A DNA stretch of 64,000 nucleotides from Mycolicibacterium iranicum (GCF_001650495.1 NZ_LWCS01000017.1:77078-141077), one strand, 5' to 3'; shown: positions 25,156 through 34,658, numbered from the stretch's first letter. Numbers and translations are program-made. The notes: generated by a model not told the origin, from the sequence alone.

Positions 25156-26601
25156 CTACTCGTCGTCCTGCCCGGCAGCGACGGAGACGCGTCCCGGCAG
25201 CACCACATGCATCGACGTTCCGGGCGGCTGACCGCCGGGAACGGTGTCCGCCACACGCAAGCTGCCGCCGTGTTTGAGCACGACCTGCTTGACGATCGCA
25301 AGTCCGAGTCCGGAGCCCGGCATCGCGCGGGCCGAGGTGGACCGGAAGAACCGCTCGAAGACGAGATCGCGCTCGTGCGGCGGGATCCCGGGGCCGAAGT
25401 CAGAAACCACCAATTCCGCGTGCAGTGAGTCGATCTGGGTGAGCCGGACTCCGACGCTCCCGCCGGGCGGACTCCATTTGGCCGCATTGTCGAGGAGGTT
25501 GAGCACCGCGCGGCCGAGGCCGGCTGCGTCGCCGTACACCTGCCACGGCGTGATGGAGACGTTGAACTCGATGTCGTTGCGGCGCCTGCGAACTCGCTCC
25601 AGGGACCGCTCGATGACCTCGGCCATCTCAACCGTGTCATGAACAGCGCTGCCCGCGTCCTCGCGGGTGAGATCGACCAGATCGCCGACCAAGGTCGACA
25701 ATTCCTCGATCTGGCCGATCACATCGGTACGCAGCTCGATCATGTCCTCTTCCGGAAGCCGCGGGGCTCCGGGTTTCATCGACTCCATCAACAGCTCGAC
25801 GTTGGTCCGCATCGACGTCAGCGGCGTACGAAGCTCGTGGCCTGCATCGGCGACCAGACGTGCCTGACGATCCCGGGATTCCGCGAGCGCCCGCAGCATC
25901 ATGTTGAAAGCGTCGGTGAGGCGGGCCAGTTCGTCGTTGCCGACCACGGGGATGGGGTGCAGATCGTCGGTGCGCGCCACCCTCTCGGCGGCCTGGGTGA
26001 GCCGGGCCACCGGTCTCAAACCCGCGCTGGCCACCATGCCGCCTGCGATCGCGGCGACGGCGACGCCGAGTCCGCCGACGATGAGCAGGACCGTTCCCAG
26101 GCGCTTGAGCACCTGGCCCGTCGGGGTCAGGTCCTTGGAGAGCAGCAGCGAGTTGCCGCTGGCGAGGTGGACGGCCAGCACCCTCTGGCGGTCCACGGTT
26201 CGCAGCGACATCCACAGCGTGCCGTCCATGACGTCCAGCTCGGGTGCCCCCACCGGCAGCGTCTGGTCCTGCTGATTGGCGGTGTACTTGCTGCGGCCGG
26301 GGATGTAGAACATCGCGTTCATGTCGGAATACGCGGTGCCCTCGATGGCCTTGCCGGGATCGGCATCCAGTGAGCCGCTCTCGATGAGCATTTGCGCCCT
26401 CGTGCGCAGCTGGTCGTCGATGTCGTCGTAGAGGGCGCGGGAGACCACCGCATAGACCGCGACGGCCATCAGTACGACGGAGATGACCACCATCGACATC
26501 GCGAGCAACATGACCCGCCATCGCAGGGACACCGAGCTTGCCGGATGAAGGTGTGTGGAAGGTTGGCCCGGCCACGGACCCGACTTGGGCTCCACTGCCA
26601 T
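25156..26601 (-). CDS. mprB: Sensor histidine kinase MprB
   Basis: A 481-residue membrane sensor kinase (Rv0982 type) for envelope stress. It has TM1 at about 29-52, an extracytoplasmic domain of about 110 residues, TM2 at about 168-190, a HAMP linker, and the HisKA H-box DAGHELRTPLTSMRTN (phospho-accepting His). The ATPase domain shows NLLDNAAKWSPP (N-box), DFGPGIPP (G1) and GSGLGLAIVKQVV (G2). It phosphorylates MprA; unfolded extracytoplasmic proteins bound to its sensor domain relieve DnaK binding in M. tuberculosis. The start overlaps the mprA stop by one base. Confidence 0.97.
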   Translation of the reverse strand: MAVEPKSGPWPGQPSTHLHPASSVSLRWRVMLLAMSMVVISVVLMAVAVYAVVSRALYDDIDDQLRTRAQMLIESGSLDADPGKAIEGTAYSDMNAMFYIPGRSKYTANQQDQTLPVGAPELDVMDGTLWMSLRTVDRQRVLAVHLASGNSLLLSKDLTPTGQVLKRLGTVLLIVGGLGVAVAAIAGGMVASAGLRPVARLTQAAERVARTDDLHPIPVVGNDELARLTDAFNMMLRALAESRDRQARLVADAGHELRTPLTSMRTNVELLMESMKPGAPRLPEEDMIELRTDVIGQIEELSTLVGDLVDLTREDAGSAVHDTVEMAEVIERSLERVRRRRNDIEFNVSITPWQVYGDAAGLGRAVLNLLDNAAKWSPPGGSVGVRLTQIDSLHAELVVSDFGPGIPPHERDLVFERFFRSTSARAMPGSGLGLAIVKQVVLKHGGSLRVADTVPGGQPPGTSMHVVLPGRVSVAAGQDDE

Positions 26602-27296
26602 CAGGGCGGCGTCTCGCGGAGCACATAACCCACACCACGCACCGTGTGGATCAGCCGCGGTTCCCCTTCGGCCTCGGTCTTGCGACGCAGGTATCCGACG
26701 TAGACCTCGAGCGCGTTGCCCGAGGTCGGAAAGTCGAAGCCCCAGACCTCCTCGAGGATTCGGCTTCGGGTCAGCACTCGACGCGGGTTCGCGATCAGCA
26801 TCTCAAGGAGCGAGAACTCGGTGCGGGTGAGGCTGATCGCCCGATGGCCCCGGGTGACCTCACGGGTTACCGGATCCAGCGAAAGATCCGAAAACGTCAT
26901 CGCCGCCGATTCGGCGTCGCCATCATCGGGGCCGGTGCGGCGGAGCAGCGCCCGCATCCGGGCGAGCAGTTCTTCCAACGCGAACGGTTTCGGCAGGTAG
27001 TCGTCGGCCCCGGCATCGAGGCCGGCGACACGCTCGGACACCGAATCACGGGCCGTGAGAACCAGGATCGGGAGATCGTCGCCCGTGCTGCGCAGCTGCC
27101 TGCAGACTTCGAGGCCGTCCAGGCGCGGCATCATCACGTCGAGTACGAGTGCATCGGGACGGCTGCTGGCGATCAGATCGAGAGCTTCGCGACCGTCTTG
27201 GGCCAGCTCCACCGAATAACCATTGAAGGAGAGTGACCGTCGCAGGGATTCGCGCACGGCGCGATCGTCATCAACGACAAGAATGCGCACTGCCAC
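26601..27296 (-). CDS. mprA: Response regulator MprA
   Basis: A 231-residue OmpR/PhoB-family regulator. The receiver domain (1-115) has the acidic pocket DDD at 9-11, phospho-accepting D53 in [12 protein letters not shown], the Thr in VLTARDS and the Lys in [10 protein letters not shown]. The C-terminal winged helix binds direct repeats. In M. tuberculosis MprA controls sigE, sigB, pepD and itself. Two MprA-type boxes lie upstream. It begins the mprA-mprB-pepD-moaB2 cluster; mprB is translationally coupled to it. Confidence 0.97.
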   Translation of the reverse strand: MAVRILVVDDDRAVRESLRRSLSFNGYSVELAQDGREALDLIASSRPDALVLDVMMPRLDGLEVCRQLRSTGDDLPILVLTARDSVSERVAGLDAGADDYLPKPFALEELLARMRALLRRTGPDDGDAESAAMTFSDLSLDPVTREVTRGHRAISLTRTEFSLLEMLIANPRRVLTRSRILEEVWGFDFPTSGNALEVYVGYLRRKTEAEGEPRLIHTVRGVGYVLRETPP

Positions 27297-27312
27297 AGTC
27301 TCAACCCAGTGT

Positions 27313-27362
27313 CTGAGAGGGACCTGAGAGGCGCGCCGCCAACCCGACGGTTTCCCTGAGAG
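27313..27362 (-). promoter_or_regulatory. MprA-type direct repeats upstream of mprA
   Basis: CTGAGAG occurs at 27313-27319, 27324-27330 and 27356-27362 (CTCTCAG on the coding strand). The first two are 11 bp apart, matching the pepD site; the third lies 32 bp further. The box is 17-30 bp before the mprA start, so it probably mediates autoregulation. The third copy overlaps the flank of rpmF. Confidence 0.7.
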
Positions 27363-27536
27363 TTAGCGGCGGTCGAGGTCGATCAGACCGAGACGTGCGG
27401 CCTTGAGCAGGCGACGGGGCACCTTACGGGGCTGACCGGCGACGGTCACGTTCACCAGACCCGTGGCTTCCGCTTTCCACTGCGCGCGCCGGCTTCGGGT
27501 GTTCGCGCGCGACATCCTGCGCTTCGGCACAGCCAT
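27363..27536 (-). CDS. rpmF: Ribosomal protein L32
   Basis: A 57-residue L32 protein (start ATG 27536, [20 protein letters not shown]) in the large ribosomal subunit near the exit tunnel. It has the basic N-terminus of the family and the tail [17 protein letters not shown]. The zinc-binding cysteines found in some L32 proteins are absent, so it is the C-minus form. Some mycobacteria carry a zinc-regulated second L32. Position corresponds to Rv0979A. Confidence 0.93.
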   Translation of the reverse strand: MAVPKRRMSRANTRSRRAQWKAEATGLVNVTVAGQPRKVPRRLLKAARLGLIDLDRR

Positions 27537-27706
27537 GATCGAGCTCTCCATCTCATCGGGGTGTCTGCCTGCGAGCCTGGACCAGGCCGGGCGCTGACAA
27601 TTGCTGACCAGGATAGCCCGTGGGCTGGGCGTGCTCCAAACTCCGGCCTCGGAGCCACCTCCGCGAATCGGTTCTGTCGGGCCTGGTGCGTAGATATCGT
27701 GCCAGC

Positions 27707-28069
27707 ATGAAGCAGCTGATCATGATCGGTGTGGCCACACTGGCCGCTGTCGGCACGCTCTCCGGCTGTGGCGGCGGATCGAACGAGACGGCGAGCAGCT
27801 CCGCAGAATCCACCTCGGCATCGGCGTCGGCGTCCACCTCGGCCGCCGCAGCGTCGGGCTGCACCGCCAGCGGTTTGGACGCGATGACGGCACTGTCGGA
27901 CTTCCAGCTCGAAATGGACGACGCGCAGAAGAACGGACAGATGACGGTCGATGAGTTGACCGCGGCGCGTGACCAGCTGTTCAACGAGACCCAGGCGGCC
28001 GCGGCCAAAGAAGACTGGGCCGCGTACTGCAAGTCCATCGACGACATGAGAGCCGAACTGGGGCTCTGA
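27707..28069 (+). CDS. Small lipoprotein of unknown function
   Basis: A 120-residue lipoprotein. Start ATG 27707 gives [20 protein letters not shown] with lipobox LSGC at about residue 21, followed by a Ser/Ala/Thr linker (residues 25-50) and a helical domain of about 70 residues. The domain has a cysteine pair (SGCTAS and AYCKS) likely to form a disulfide. No family recognised. It is divergent from rpmF and ends just before the operator region of the acyl-CoA operon, with CCCCGCGCGGGG as a possible weak hairpin. Confidence 0.65.
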   Translation: MKQLIMIGVATLAAVGTLSGCGGGSNETASSSAESTSASASASTSAAAASGCTASGLDAMTALSDFQLEMDDAQKNGQMTVDELTAARDQLFNETQAAAAKEDWAAYCKSIDDMRAELGL

Positions 28070-28085
28070 ATCCCCGCGCGGGGGC

Positions 28086-28127
28086 TTGACTTGATACCGC
28101 CGGTACGCACTAACCTACCGGTTGGTT
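28086..28127 (+). promoter_or_regulatory. Promoter with two palindromic operators for the acyl-CoA operon
   Basis: TTGACT (28086-28091) is a good -35; TAACCT (28111-28116) fits TAnnnT at 19-bp spacing. TACCG-C-CGGTA (28095-28105) is a perfect palindrome between them, and AACCTACCGGTTGGTT (28112-28127) is a 16-bp dyad with 14 matching positions over the -10 area. This is the usual layout for TetR-type repression by an acyl-CoA-responsive regulator. No TetR gene is in the window. Confidence 0.5.
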
Positions 28128-28155
28128 GGTCGAGCGTTCGGCGCAAGGAGTGGGT

Positions 28156-29880
28156 GTGACATCTGGGCAGGCGCGCACCCCGGTGCGTATCGGGAACTGC
28201 TCCGGTTTCTACGGCGACCGTATGGCCGCGATGCACGAGATGCTCACCGGCGGCGAGCTGGACTACCTCACCGGCGACTACCTGGCCGAACTGACGATGT
28301 TGATCCTGGGCCGCGACCGGATGAAAAACCCCGACCGGGGCTACGCCAAGAGTTTCCTGCGTCAGCTCGAGGACTGCCTCGGCCTGGCCAAAGACCGCGG
28401 CGTCCGCATCGTCGCCAACGCCGGCGGATTGAACCCATCAGGATTGGCCGACGCCGTCCGGACGCTGGCCGAAAAGCTCGGTGTCGCGCTCACCGTCGCC
28501 CACGTCGAGGGCGACGACCTGCTCGCCCGCGCCGACGCACTCGACCTCGGGACACCTTTGACCGCCAACGCCTACCTCGGAGCGTGGGGCATCGTCGACT
28601 GCCTCGCGTCCGGCGCCGACGTCGTCGTCACCGGCAGGGTCACCGACGCGTCGGTCATCGTCGGACCCGCCGCCGCCTATTTCGGTTGGCAGTCAACCGA
28701 TTACGATCGGATCGCCGGAGCCGTCGCGGCAGGGCACGTCATCGAGTGCGGTACGCAGGCCACCGGGGGCAACTTCTCGTTCTTCGCCCGGGATTTCCCC
28801 GATCTCACGGCCTTGACCCATCCGGGCTTCCCGATCGCCGAGATCCACGCCGATGGCTCGTCCGTCATCACCAAACACTCCGGCACCGGCGGCGCCGTCA
28901 CTCTCGACACCGTCACCGCACAGCTTCTCTACGAGATCGGCGGTGCACGGTACGCCAATCCCGACGCCACACTGCGCGTCGACAGCATCGAGCTGACCGG
29001 CGACGGGCCCGACCGGGTCCGTATCAGCGGAGTCAGGGGCGAGCCACCGCCACCGACATTGAAGGTTTCGCTCAACAGCCTGGGCGGTTTCCGCAACGAG
29101 GTCACGTTCGTGCTCACCGGACTCGACATCGACGCCAAAGCCGCGTTGGTGCGCCATCAGTTGGAAACCAGCTTGCCGGTGAAGCCGGCCGAACTGGAAT
29201 GGACGCTGGCGCGTACAGATCACCCCGACGCCGACACCGAAGAGACGGCAAGCGCGCTGCTGCGTTGCGTCGTCCGCGATCCAGATCCCGACACCGTGGG
29301 TCGACGGTTCTCATCGACCGCCGTCGAGCTCGCATTGTCCAGTTATCCGGGGTTCACCAGCACCGCGCCGCCCGGCGACGGTCAGGTGTACGGCGTGTTC
29401 ACCGCCGCCTTCGTTCCGGCGGAGGAGGTAACCCACGTCGCCGTGCACGCTGACGGAACCCGCGACGTCATCCCCGCCGCACCCCACACCGCCGAACTCG
29501 TGCCCGTCCCCGATCCGGACCTTCCGGCAGCCCCGACACCCGTTGCGACGCAACGGCTCCCGTTGGGCACCATCGCAGGCGCGCGCAGCGGCGACAAGGG
29601 CGGCAGCGCGAACGTCGGGGTATGGGTGAACACCGACGCGCAGTGGGCGTGGCTCGCGCACACGATGACCGTGGGGAAGTTGCGTGAACTGCTCCCGGAG
29701 ACCGAGAACCTTCCCGTCACCCGCCACGTCCTGCCGAATCTGCGGGCCGTGAACTTCGTCATCGACGGAATCCTGGGCAAAGGCGTCGCCTATCAGGCGC
29801 GGTTCGATCCCCAGGCCAAAGGACTCGGCGAATGGCTGCGAAGCCGGCATGTCGACATACCCGAGGAGCTGCTGCCATGA
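28156..29880 (+). CDS. DUF1446 / AtuA-like protein, first gene of acyl-CoA operon
   Basis: A 574-residue protein with the AtuA-like DUF1446 fold: RIGNCSGFYGDRMAAMHEML at the start, then IVANAGGLNP, VVVTGRVTDAS and ARSGDKGGSANVG at the end (the C-terminal AtuA-ferredoxin-fold-like part). Its orthologue AtuA starts the acyclic-terpene (citronellol/geraniol) operon of Pseudomonas; the biochemical role of AtuA is unclear. Start GTG 28156 is chosen because AAGGAG lies five bases upstream. The stop overlaps fadE13 as ATGA. By position it equals Rv0976c of M. tuberculosis. Confidence 0.8.
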   Translation: MTSGQARTPVRIGNCSGFYGDRMAAMHEMLTGGELDYLTGDYLAELTMLILGRDRMKNPDRGYAKSFLRQLEDCLGLAKDRGVRIVANAGGLNPSGLADAVRTLAEKLGVALTVAHVEGDDLLARADALDLGTPLTANAYLGAWGIVDCLASGADVVVTGRVTDASVIVGPAAAYFGWQSTDYDRIAGAVAAGHVIECGTQATGGNFSFFARDFPDLTALTHPGFPIAEIHADGSSVITKHSGTGGAVTLDTVTAQLLYEIGGARYANPDATLRVDSIELTGDGPDRVRISGVRGEPPPPTLKVSLNSLGGFRNEVTFVLTGLDIDAKAALVRHQLETSLPVKPAELEWTLARTDHPDADTEETASALLRCVVRDPDPDTVGRRFSSTAVELALSSYPGFTSTAPPGDGQVYGVFTAAFVPAEEVTHVAVHADGTRDVIPAAPHTAELVPVPDPDLPAAPTPVATQRLPLGTIAGARSGDKGGSANVGVWVNTDAQWAWLAHTMTVGKLRELLPETENLPVTRHVLPNLRAVNFVIDGILGKGVAYQARFDPQAKGLGEWLRSRHVDIPEELLP

Positions 29881-31025
29881 GCATCTGGACCACATCCGAA
29901 CGCGAAGATCTGCGAAAGACGGTGCGCGCCTTCGCTGAGCGTGAGGTGCTCCCTCACGTCGACGAATGGGAGCGCGTCGGCGAGCTGCCACGCGACCTTC
30001 ACCGCAAGGCCGCCCAAGCCGGCCTGCTGGGCGCCGGCTTCCCCGAGTCCGTCGGCGGCGAGGGAGGAGACGGTGCCGACGCCGTCGTCATCTGCGAGGA
30101 GATGCACCAATCCGGGGCTCCCGGTGGCGTTTTCGCGTCACTGTTCACCTGCGGGATCGCGGTTCCGCATATGATCGCCTCCGGCGACGAGCGGCTGATC
30201 GAGGAATACGTGCGCCCGACGTTGCGCGGCGAGAAGATCGGGGCGCTGGCCATCACCGAACCCGGCGGCGGCTCCGATGTGGGGCACCTGACCACCCGCG
30301 CCGTCCACGACGGCGATGACTACATCCTCAACGGTGCCAAGACCTACATCACCTCGGGCGTGCGGGCCGACTACGTCGTCACCGCGGCACGAACCGGCGG
30401 CCCCGGCGCGGCCGGCGTCTCACTTATCGTGGTGGACAAGGGCACCCCTGGCTTCGAGGTCAGCCGCAAGCTGGACAAGATGGGCTGGCGCTCCTCGGAC
30501 ACGGCAGAACTGTCCTACTCCGATGTGCGGGTGCCCGTCGCCAACCTCGTCGGTGTCGAGAACTCCGGCTTCCTGCAGATCGCCGCGGCATTCGTCTCTG
30601 AACGCGTCGGCCTTGCCGCACAGGCGTATTCGAGTGCGCAGCGCTGCCTCGACCTGACCGTGGACTGGTGCCGCAACCGCGAGACTTTCGGCAAGCCCCT
30701 CATCGCGCGCCAATCGGTTCAGAACACGCTCGCCGAGATGGCCCGCCGCATCGACGTCGCCCGCGTCTACACCCGCGCGCTCGTCGAGCGGCAGATATCC
30801 GGGGACCAGAATCTGATCACCGAGGTCTGCTTCGCGAAAAACACCGCGGTCGAGGCCGGCGAATGGGTGGCCAACCAGGCGGTTCAACTCTTCGGCGGCA
30901 TGGGCTACATGGCCGAGTCGGAGGTCGAACGGCAGTACCGCGACATGCGAATTCTCGGCATCGGCGGCGGCACCACCGAAATCCTCACCTCGCTGGCCGC
31001 CAAGACCTTGGGCTATCAGCCGTGA
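29877..31025 (+). CDS. fadE13: Acyl-CoA dehydrogenase FadE13
   Basis: A 382-residue flavin acyl-CoA dehydrogenase. It has the FAD/substrate loop ALAITEPGGGSDVGHLTTRA, then GAKTYITSG, and the C-terminal EVERQYRDMRILGIGGGTTEI signature, where Gly-Gly-Gly-Thr-Thr-Glu binds the FAD. The catalytic base probably lies in the helix around VQLFGGMGYMAESEVER. It resembles isovaleryl/citronellyl-CoA dehydrogenases. Both ends overlap neighbours by four bases (ATGA and GTGA). Confidence 0.93.
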   Translation: MSIWTTSEREDLRKTVRAFAEREVLPHVDEWERVGELPRDLHRKAAQAGLLGAGFPESVGGEGGDGADAVVICEEMHQSGAPGGVFASLFTCGIAVPHMIASGDERLIEEYVRPTLRGEKIGALAITEPGGGSDVGHLTTRAVHDGDDYILNGAKTYITSGVRADYVVTAARTGGPGAAGVSLIVVDKGTPGFEVSRKLDKMGWRSSDTAELSYSDVRVPVANLVGVENSGFLQIAAAFVSERVGLAAQAYSSAQRCLDLTVDWCRNRETFGKPLIARQSVQNTLAEMARRIDVARVYTRALVERQISGDQNLITEVCFAKNTAVEAGEWVANQAVQLFGGMGYMAESEVERQYRDMRILGIGGGTTEILTSLAAKTLGYQP

Positions 31026-32614
31026 GCCTCAAATCCACCCTGGACACCCACTCCCCCTCTTTCACCGAGGCCGCGGACGTGATGGCCGCCAAGGTCGCCG
31101 AGCTGGACATCGAGCACGCCAAAGCCCTTGCGGGAGGCGGCGAGAAATACGTGGCCCGTCACCACGCCCGCGGCAAGATGACCGCACGCGAGCGCATCGA
31201 GGCGCTGCTCGATCCCGACTCCCCGTTCCTGGAGCTGAGCCCGTTGGCCGCCTGGGGCACCGACTTCACCGTCGGCGCAAGCGTTGTGGTGGGCATCGGC
31301 GCGGTCGAAGGCGTCGAATGCCTGCTCGTCGCCCACGACCCCACGGTCAAGGGCGGCACCAGCAACCCGTGGACGCTACGGAAGATCCTGCGCGCCAACC
31401 AGATCGCTCTGCAGAATCGTCTACCGGTGATCTCTCTGGTGGAGTCCGGCGGCGCCGATCTGCCCACGCAGAAGGAGATCTTCATCCCGGGCGGGCAGAT
31501 GTTCCGTGACCTGACCCGGCTTTCGGCTGCGGGCATCCCGACGATCGCGCTCGTGTTCGGTAACTCGACGGCGGGCGGCGCGTACATCCCCGGCATGTCC
31601 GACCACGTCGTGATGATCAAGGAACGCTCGAAGGTGTTCCTGGCAGGCCCGCCGCTGGTGAAGATGGCCACCGGTGAGGAGTCCGACGACGAGTCGCTCG
31701 GCGGTGCCGAGATGCACGCCCGCACATCCGGTCTCGGCGACTATTTCGCCGTCGACGAACTCGATGCCTTGCGGATCGGGCGTCGCATCGTCGCAAGGCT
31801 CAACTGGAAGAAGAAGGGTCCGGCGCCAAAGCCGTTCACCGCGCCGCTGTTCGACGAGAACGAGTTGATCGGTGTGGTGCCACCGGATCTGCGCATTCCC
31901 TTCGACCCCCGGGAGGTGATCGCACGGATCGTCGACGGCTCGGAGTTCGACGAGTTCAAGCCGCTCTACGGCGGTTCGCTGGTCACCGGCTGGGCCACGC
32001 TGCATGGCTACCCGCTCGGCATCCTCGCCAACGCGCGCGGCGTGCTGTTCAGCGAGGAGTCGCAGAAGGCGACCCAGTTCATCCAGCTCGCGAACCGCTC
32101 CGACACGCCACTGTTGTTCCTGCACAACACCACGGGCTACATGGTCGGCAAGGACTACGAGGAAGGCGGAATGATCAAGCACGGCTCGATGATGATCAAT
32201 GCCGTCTCCAACTCGACCGTGCCGCACATCTCGCTGTTGATCGGCGCCTCGTACGGCGCAGGGCATTACGGGATGTGCGGACGGGCCTACGATCCGCGCT
32301 TCCTGTTCGCCTGGCCCAGCGCGAAATCGGCGGTCATGGGGGGTACGCAACTGGCCGGCGTGCTCTCGATCGTCAACCGGGCCGCCACCGAAGCGCGCGG
32401 TCAGCAGGTCGACGAAGCAGCCGACGCGGCGCTGCGCGCTGCCGTCGAAGCCCAGATCGAGGCGGAGTCGCTGCCGATGTTCCTGTCCGGACGCCTCTAC
32501 GACGACGGCGTGATCGATCCGCGCGACACCCGCACCGTGCTGGGAATGTGCCTGTCCGCCATCGCCAACGGTCCGATCGAGGGGACGTCGAACTTCGGCG
32601 TCTTCCGAATGTGA
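31022..32614 (+). CDS. accD2: Acyl-CoA carboxylase beta subunit AccD2
   Basis: A 530-residue carboxyltransferase subunit. It transfers CO2 from biotin to the acyl-CoA. GKMTARERIEALLDPDSPF opens the fold; the CoA and carboxybiotin oxyanion turns are in FGNSTAGGAYIPGMSDHVV and in SYGAGHYGMCGRAYDPRFLF. The long form with PLYGGSLVTGWATLHGYPLG matches the methylcrotonyl-/geranyl-CoA carboxylase beta type rather than propionyl/acetyl-CoA type. GTG start overlaps fadE13. A 79-bp gap with a hairpin separates it from accA2. Confidence 0.93.
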   Translation: MSLKSTLDTHSPSFTEAADVMAAKVAELDIEHAKALAGGGEKYVARHHARGKMTARERIEALLDPDSPFLELSPLAAWGTDFTVGASVVVGIGAVEGVECLLVAHDPTVKGGTSNPWTLRKILRANQIALQNRLPVISLVESGGADLPTQKEIFIPGGQMFRDLTRLSAAGIPTIALVFGNSTAGGAYIPGMSDHVVMIKERSKVFLAGPPLVKMATGEESDDESLGGAEMHARTSGLGDYFAVDELDALRIGRRIVARLNWKKKGPAPKPFTAPLFDENELIGVVPPDLRIPFDPREVIARIVDGSEFDEFKPLYGGSLVTGWATLHGYPLGILANARGVLFSEESQKATQFIQLANRSDTPLLFLHNTTGYMVGKDYEEGGMIKHGSMMINAVSNSTVPHISLLIGASYGAGHYGMCGRAYDPRFLFAWPSAKSAVMGGTQLAGVLSIVNRAATEARGQQVDEAADAALRAAVEAQIEAESLPMFLSGRLYDDGVIDPRDTRTVLGMCLSAIANGPIEGTSNFGVFRM

Positions 32615-32630
32615 GCGCCCGCATGTCGGT

Positions 32631-32679
32631 GACTTCGGCGTGCGCAGTAGCGCGCACCGCAACCAGGCACGCCGAAATC
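32631..32679. repeat. Inverted repeat in the accD2-accA2 gap
   Basis: GACTTCGGCGTGC (32631-32643) pairs with GCACGCCGAAATC (32667-32679), 12 of 13 positions, around a 23-base loop. It is the only gap in an otherwise overlapping operon. It may be a small dispersed intergenic repeat, an RNA processing site or a partial attenuator that sets alpha:beta subunit ratio. Confidence 0.55.
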
Positions 32680-32693
32680 GCTGGGGGATACCG

Positions 32694-34658
32694 ATGATCA
32701 CTCGAGTTCTGGTGGCCAACCGCGGGGAGATCGCTCGGCGGGTGTTCGCCACCTGCCGGCGACTCGGGATCGGCACCGTCGCGGTCTACGCCGACCCGGA
32801 CGCCGACGCACTGCACGTTGCCGAGGCCGATGCCCGGGTGCGCCTGGTGGGCACCCGTGGCTACCTGGACGCCGGCCAACTCATCGCTGCCGCCCGGGCC
32901 GCGGGCGCCGATGCGATACATCCCGGCTATGGATTCCTCTCGGAGAACCCGGACTTCGCGCAGGCCGTCGAGGACGCGGGCCTGACGTGGATCGGTCCGC
33001 CGGTGGCGAGCGTGGCGGCGATGGGCTCCAAGATCGAGGCGAAGAAGATCATGGCCGCCGCCGGGGTTCCGGTGCTGGAGGAACTCGATCCCGAGCGTGT
33101 GACACCCGACATGCTGCCGGTCCTGATCAAGGCTTCGGCAGGCGGTGGCGGCCGAGGGATGCGCGTCGTGCGCGATCTCGCGGAACTGTCCACACAGGTG
33201 GAAGCGGCACGACGCGAGGCCCAGTCGGCGTTCGGTGACCCCACCGTCTTCTGCGAGCGCTACCTCGACGCAGGCCACCACGTCGAGGTTCAGGTGATGG
33301 CCGACGCGCACGGCACCGTGTGGGCCGTCGGCGAGCGTGAATGCTCCATTCAGCGCAGGCACCAGAAGATCATCGAAGAGGCGCCGTCGCCGCTGGTCGA
33401 ACGCATCACGGGGATGCGCGACAGACTGTTCGACGCCGCACGGCTGGCGGCCACCGCGATCGGCTACACGGGGGCGGGCACTGTCGAGTTCATGGCCGAC
33501 GGGGCGGGTGGCTTCTTCTTCCTCGAGATGAACACCCGGCTGCAGGTGGAGCATCCGGTCACCGAGCTCACCTCGGGATTGGATCTCGTCGAACTGCAGT
33601 TGGCGGTCGCCGACGGAGAGCGACTCGACCCCACGCCCCCAGCGTCACAAGGGTTCTCGATCGAAGCCAGGCTCTACGCCGAAGACCCGGCCAAGAACTG
33701 GCAGCCGCAGGCGGGCACCGTGCACCGCTTCGCCGTCCCGGCCGCGAGCGCGGAGTTCGGGCCGGTCGGGCGCGCCGGTGTGCGTCTGGACTCGGGCATC
33801 ACCGACGGGTCGGTGATCTCGGTGTTCTACGACCCGATGATCGCCAAGGTCATCTCGTACGCGCCGACGCGCGCCAAGGCCGCCGCGCTGCTGGCCGACG
33901 CGCTGACCCGCGCGCGCCTGCACGGTGTCCGGACCAACCGCGACCTCCTCGTCAACGTCCTGCGTCACCGCGCCTTCCTCGACGGTGCCACCGACACCGC
34001 GTTCTTCGAGGAGCATGGCCTCGCCGACCTCGCGGCGCCGGCCGGTGAGAAGCAGGCGGGCCTGTCGGCCGTGGCAGCAGCGTTGGCCGATGCAGCCCAC
34101 AATCGAGACACCGCAGCGGTTCTCCGTGCCGCGCCAAGTGGGTGGCGAAATCTCGCCTCCGGATACCAGACCAAAACCTACGAGGACGCCCACGGCGAGA
34201 CCCATGACGTCCGATATCGATTCACCCGTGACGGCGTCACCATCGAAGGTCACGACGATGTGCGGATGGTCTCGTCGACACCGGAACGGGTCGTGCTGAG
34301 CGTCGCGGGAGTGGAACGTCCGTTCGACGTCGCGCGCTACGGCGACGACGTCTACGTCGACTCCCCCGCCGGATCCGCGCATCTCGTCGCGTCGTCCCGG
34401 TTCCCCGACCCCGACGCGGCACTCGCCCACGGGTCGCTCGTCGCCCCGATGCCGGGCTCGGTGCTGCGCGTCGCGGCGTCCGCCGGCGACAGGGTGACCG
34501 CGGGACAACCGCTGATGTGGCTGGAGGCGATGAAGATGGAGCACACCATCACCGCTCCCGCCGACGGTGTCCTGGTCGAACTCCACGTCACAGCAGGTCA
34601 ACAAGTCGAGGTAGGCGCAGTGCTGGCACGCGTCGATTCAGGAGAGGGCGATCAGTGA
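32694..34658 (+). CDS. accA2: Biotin-dependent acyl-CoA carboxylase alpha subunit AccA2
   Basis: A 654-residue fused biotin carboxylase and biotin carboxyl carrier protein. ITRVLVANRGEIARRV starts the biotin carboxylase domain; the ATP-grasp glycine-rich loop is KASAGGGGRGMRVV and the active-site region is FLEMNTRLQVEHPVTEL. A linker domain (about 450-570) leads to the biotinyl domain, with the modified lysine in LEAMKMEHT near residue 620. It loads CO2 on biotin for AccD2. Start ATG 32694 follows a GGGGGAT site. It overlaps fadE12 by four bases. Confidence 0.94.
   Translation: MITRVLVANRGEIARRVFATCRRLGIGTVAVYADPDADALHVAEADARVRLVGTRGYLDAGQLIAAARAAGADAIHPGYGFLSENPDFAQAVEDAGLTWIGPPVASVAAMGSKIEAKKIMAAAGVPVLEELDPERVTPDMLPVLIKASAGGGGRGMRVVRDLAELSTQVEAARREAQSAFGDPTVFCERYLDAGHHVEVQVMADAHGTVWAVGERECSIQRRHQKIIEEAPSPLVERITGMRDRLFDAARLAATAIGYTGAGTVEFMADGAGGFFFLEMNTRLQVEHPVTELTSGLDLVELQLAVADGERLDPTPPASQGFSIEARLYAEDPAKNWQPQAGTVHRFAVPAASAEFGPVGRAGVRLDSGITDGSVISVFYDPMIAKVISYAPTRAKAAALLADALTRARLHGVRTNRDLLVNVLRHRAFLDGATDTAFFEEHGLADLAAPAGEKQAGLSAVAAALADAAHNRDTAAVLRAAPSGWRNLASGYQTKTYEDAHGETHDVRYRFTRDGVTIEGHDDVRMVSSTPERVVLSVAGVERPFDVARYGDDVYVDSPAGSAHLVASSRFPDPDAALAHGSLVAPMPGSVLRVAASAGDRVTAGQPLMWLEAMKMEHTITAPADGVLVELHVTAGQQVEVGAVLARVDSGEGDQ

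Noticed and set aside
28122..29453. Long open frame in another reading frame across the DUF1446 gene
   Set aside because: High-GC DNA produces such frames; the Arg-rich product has no motif and the DUF1446 frame is clearly coding.
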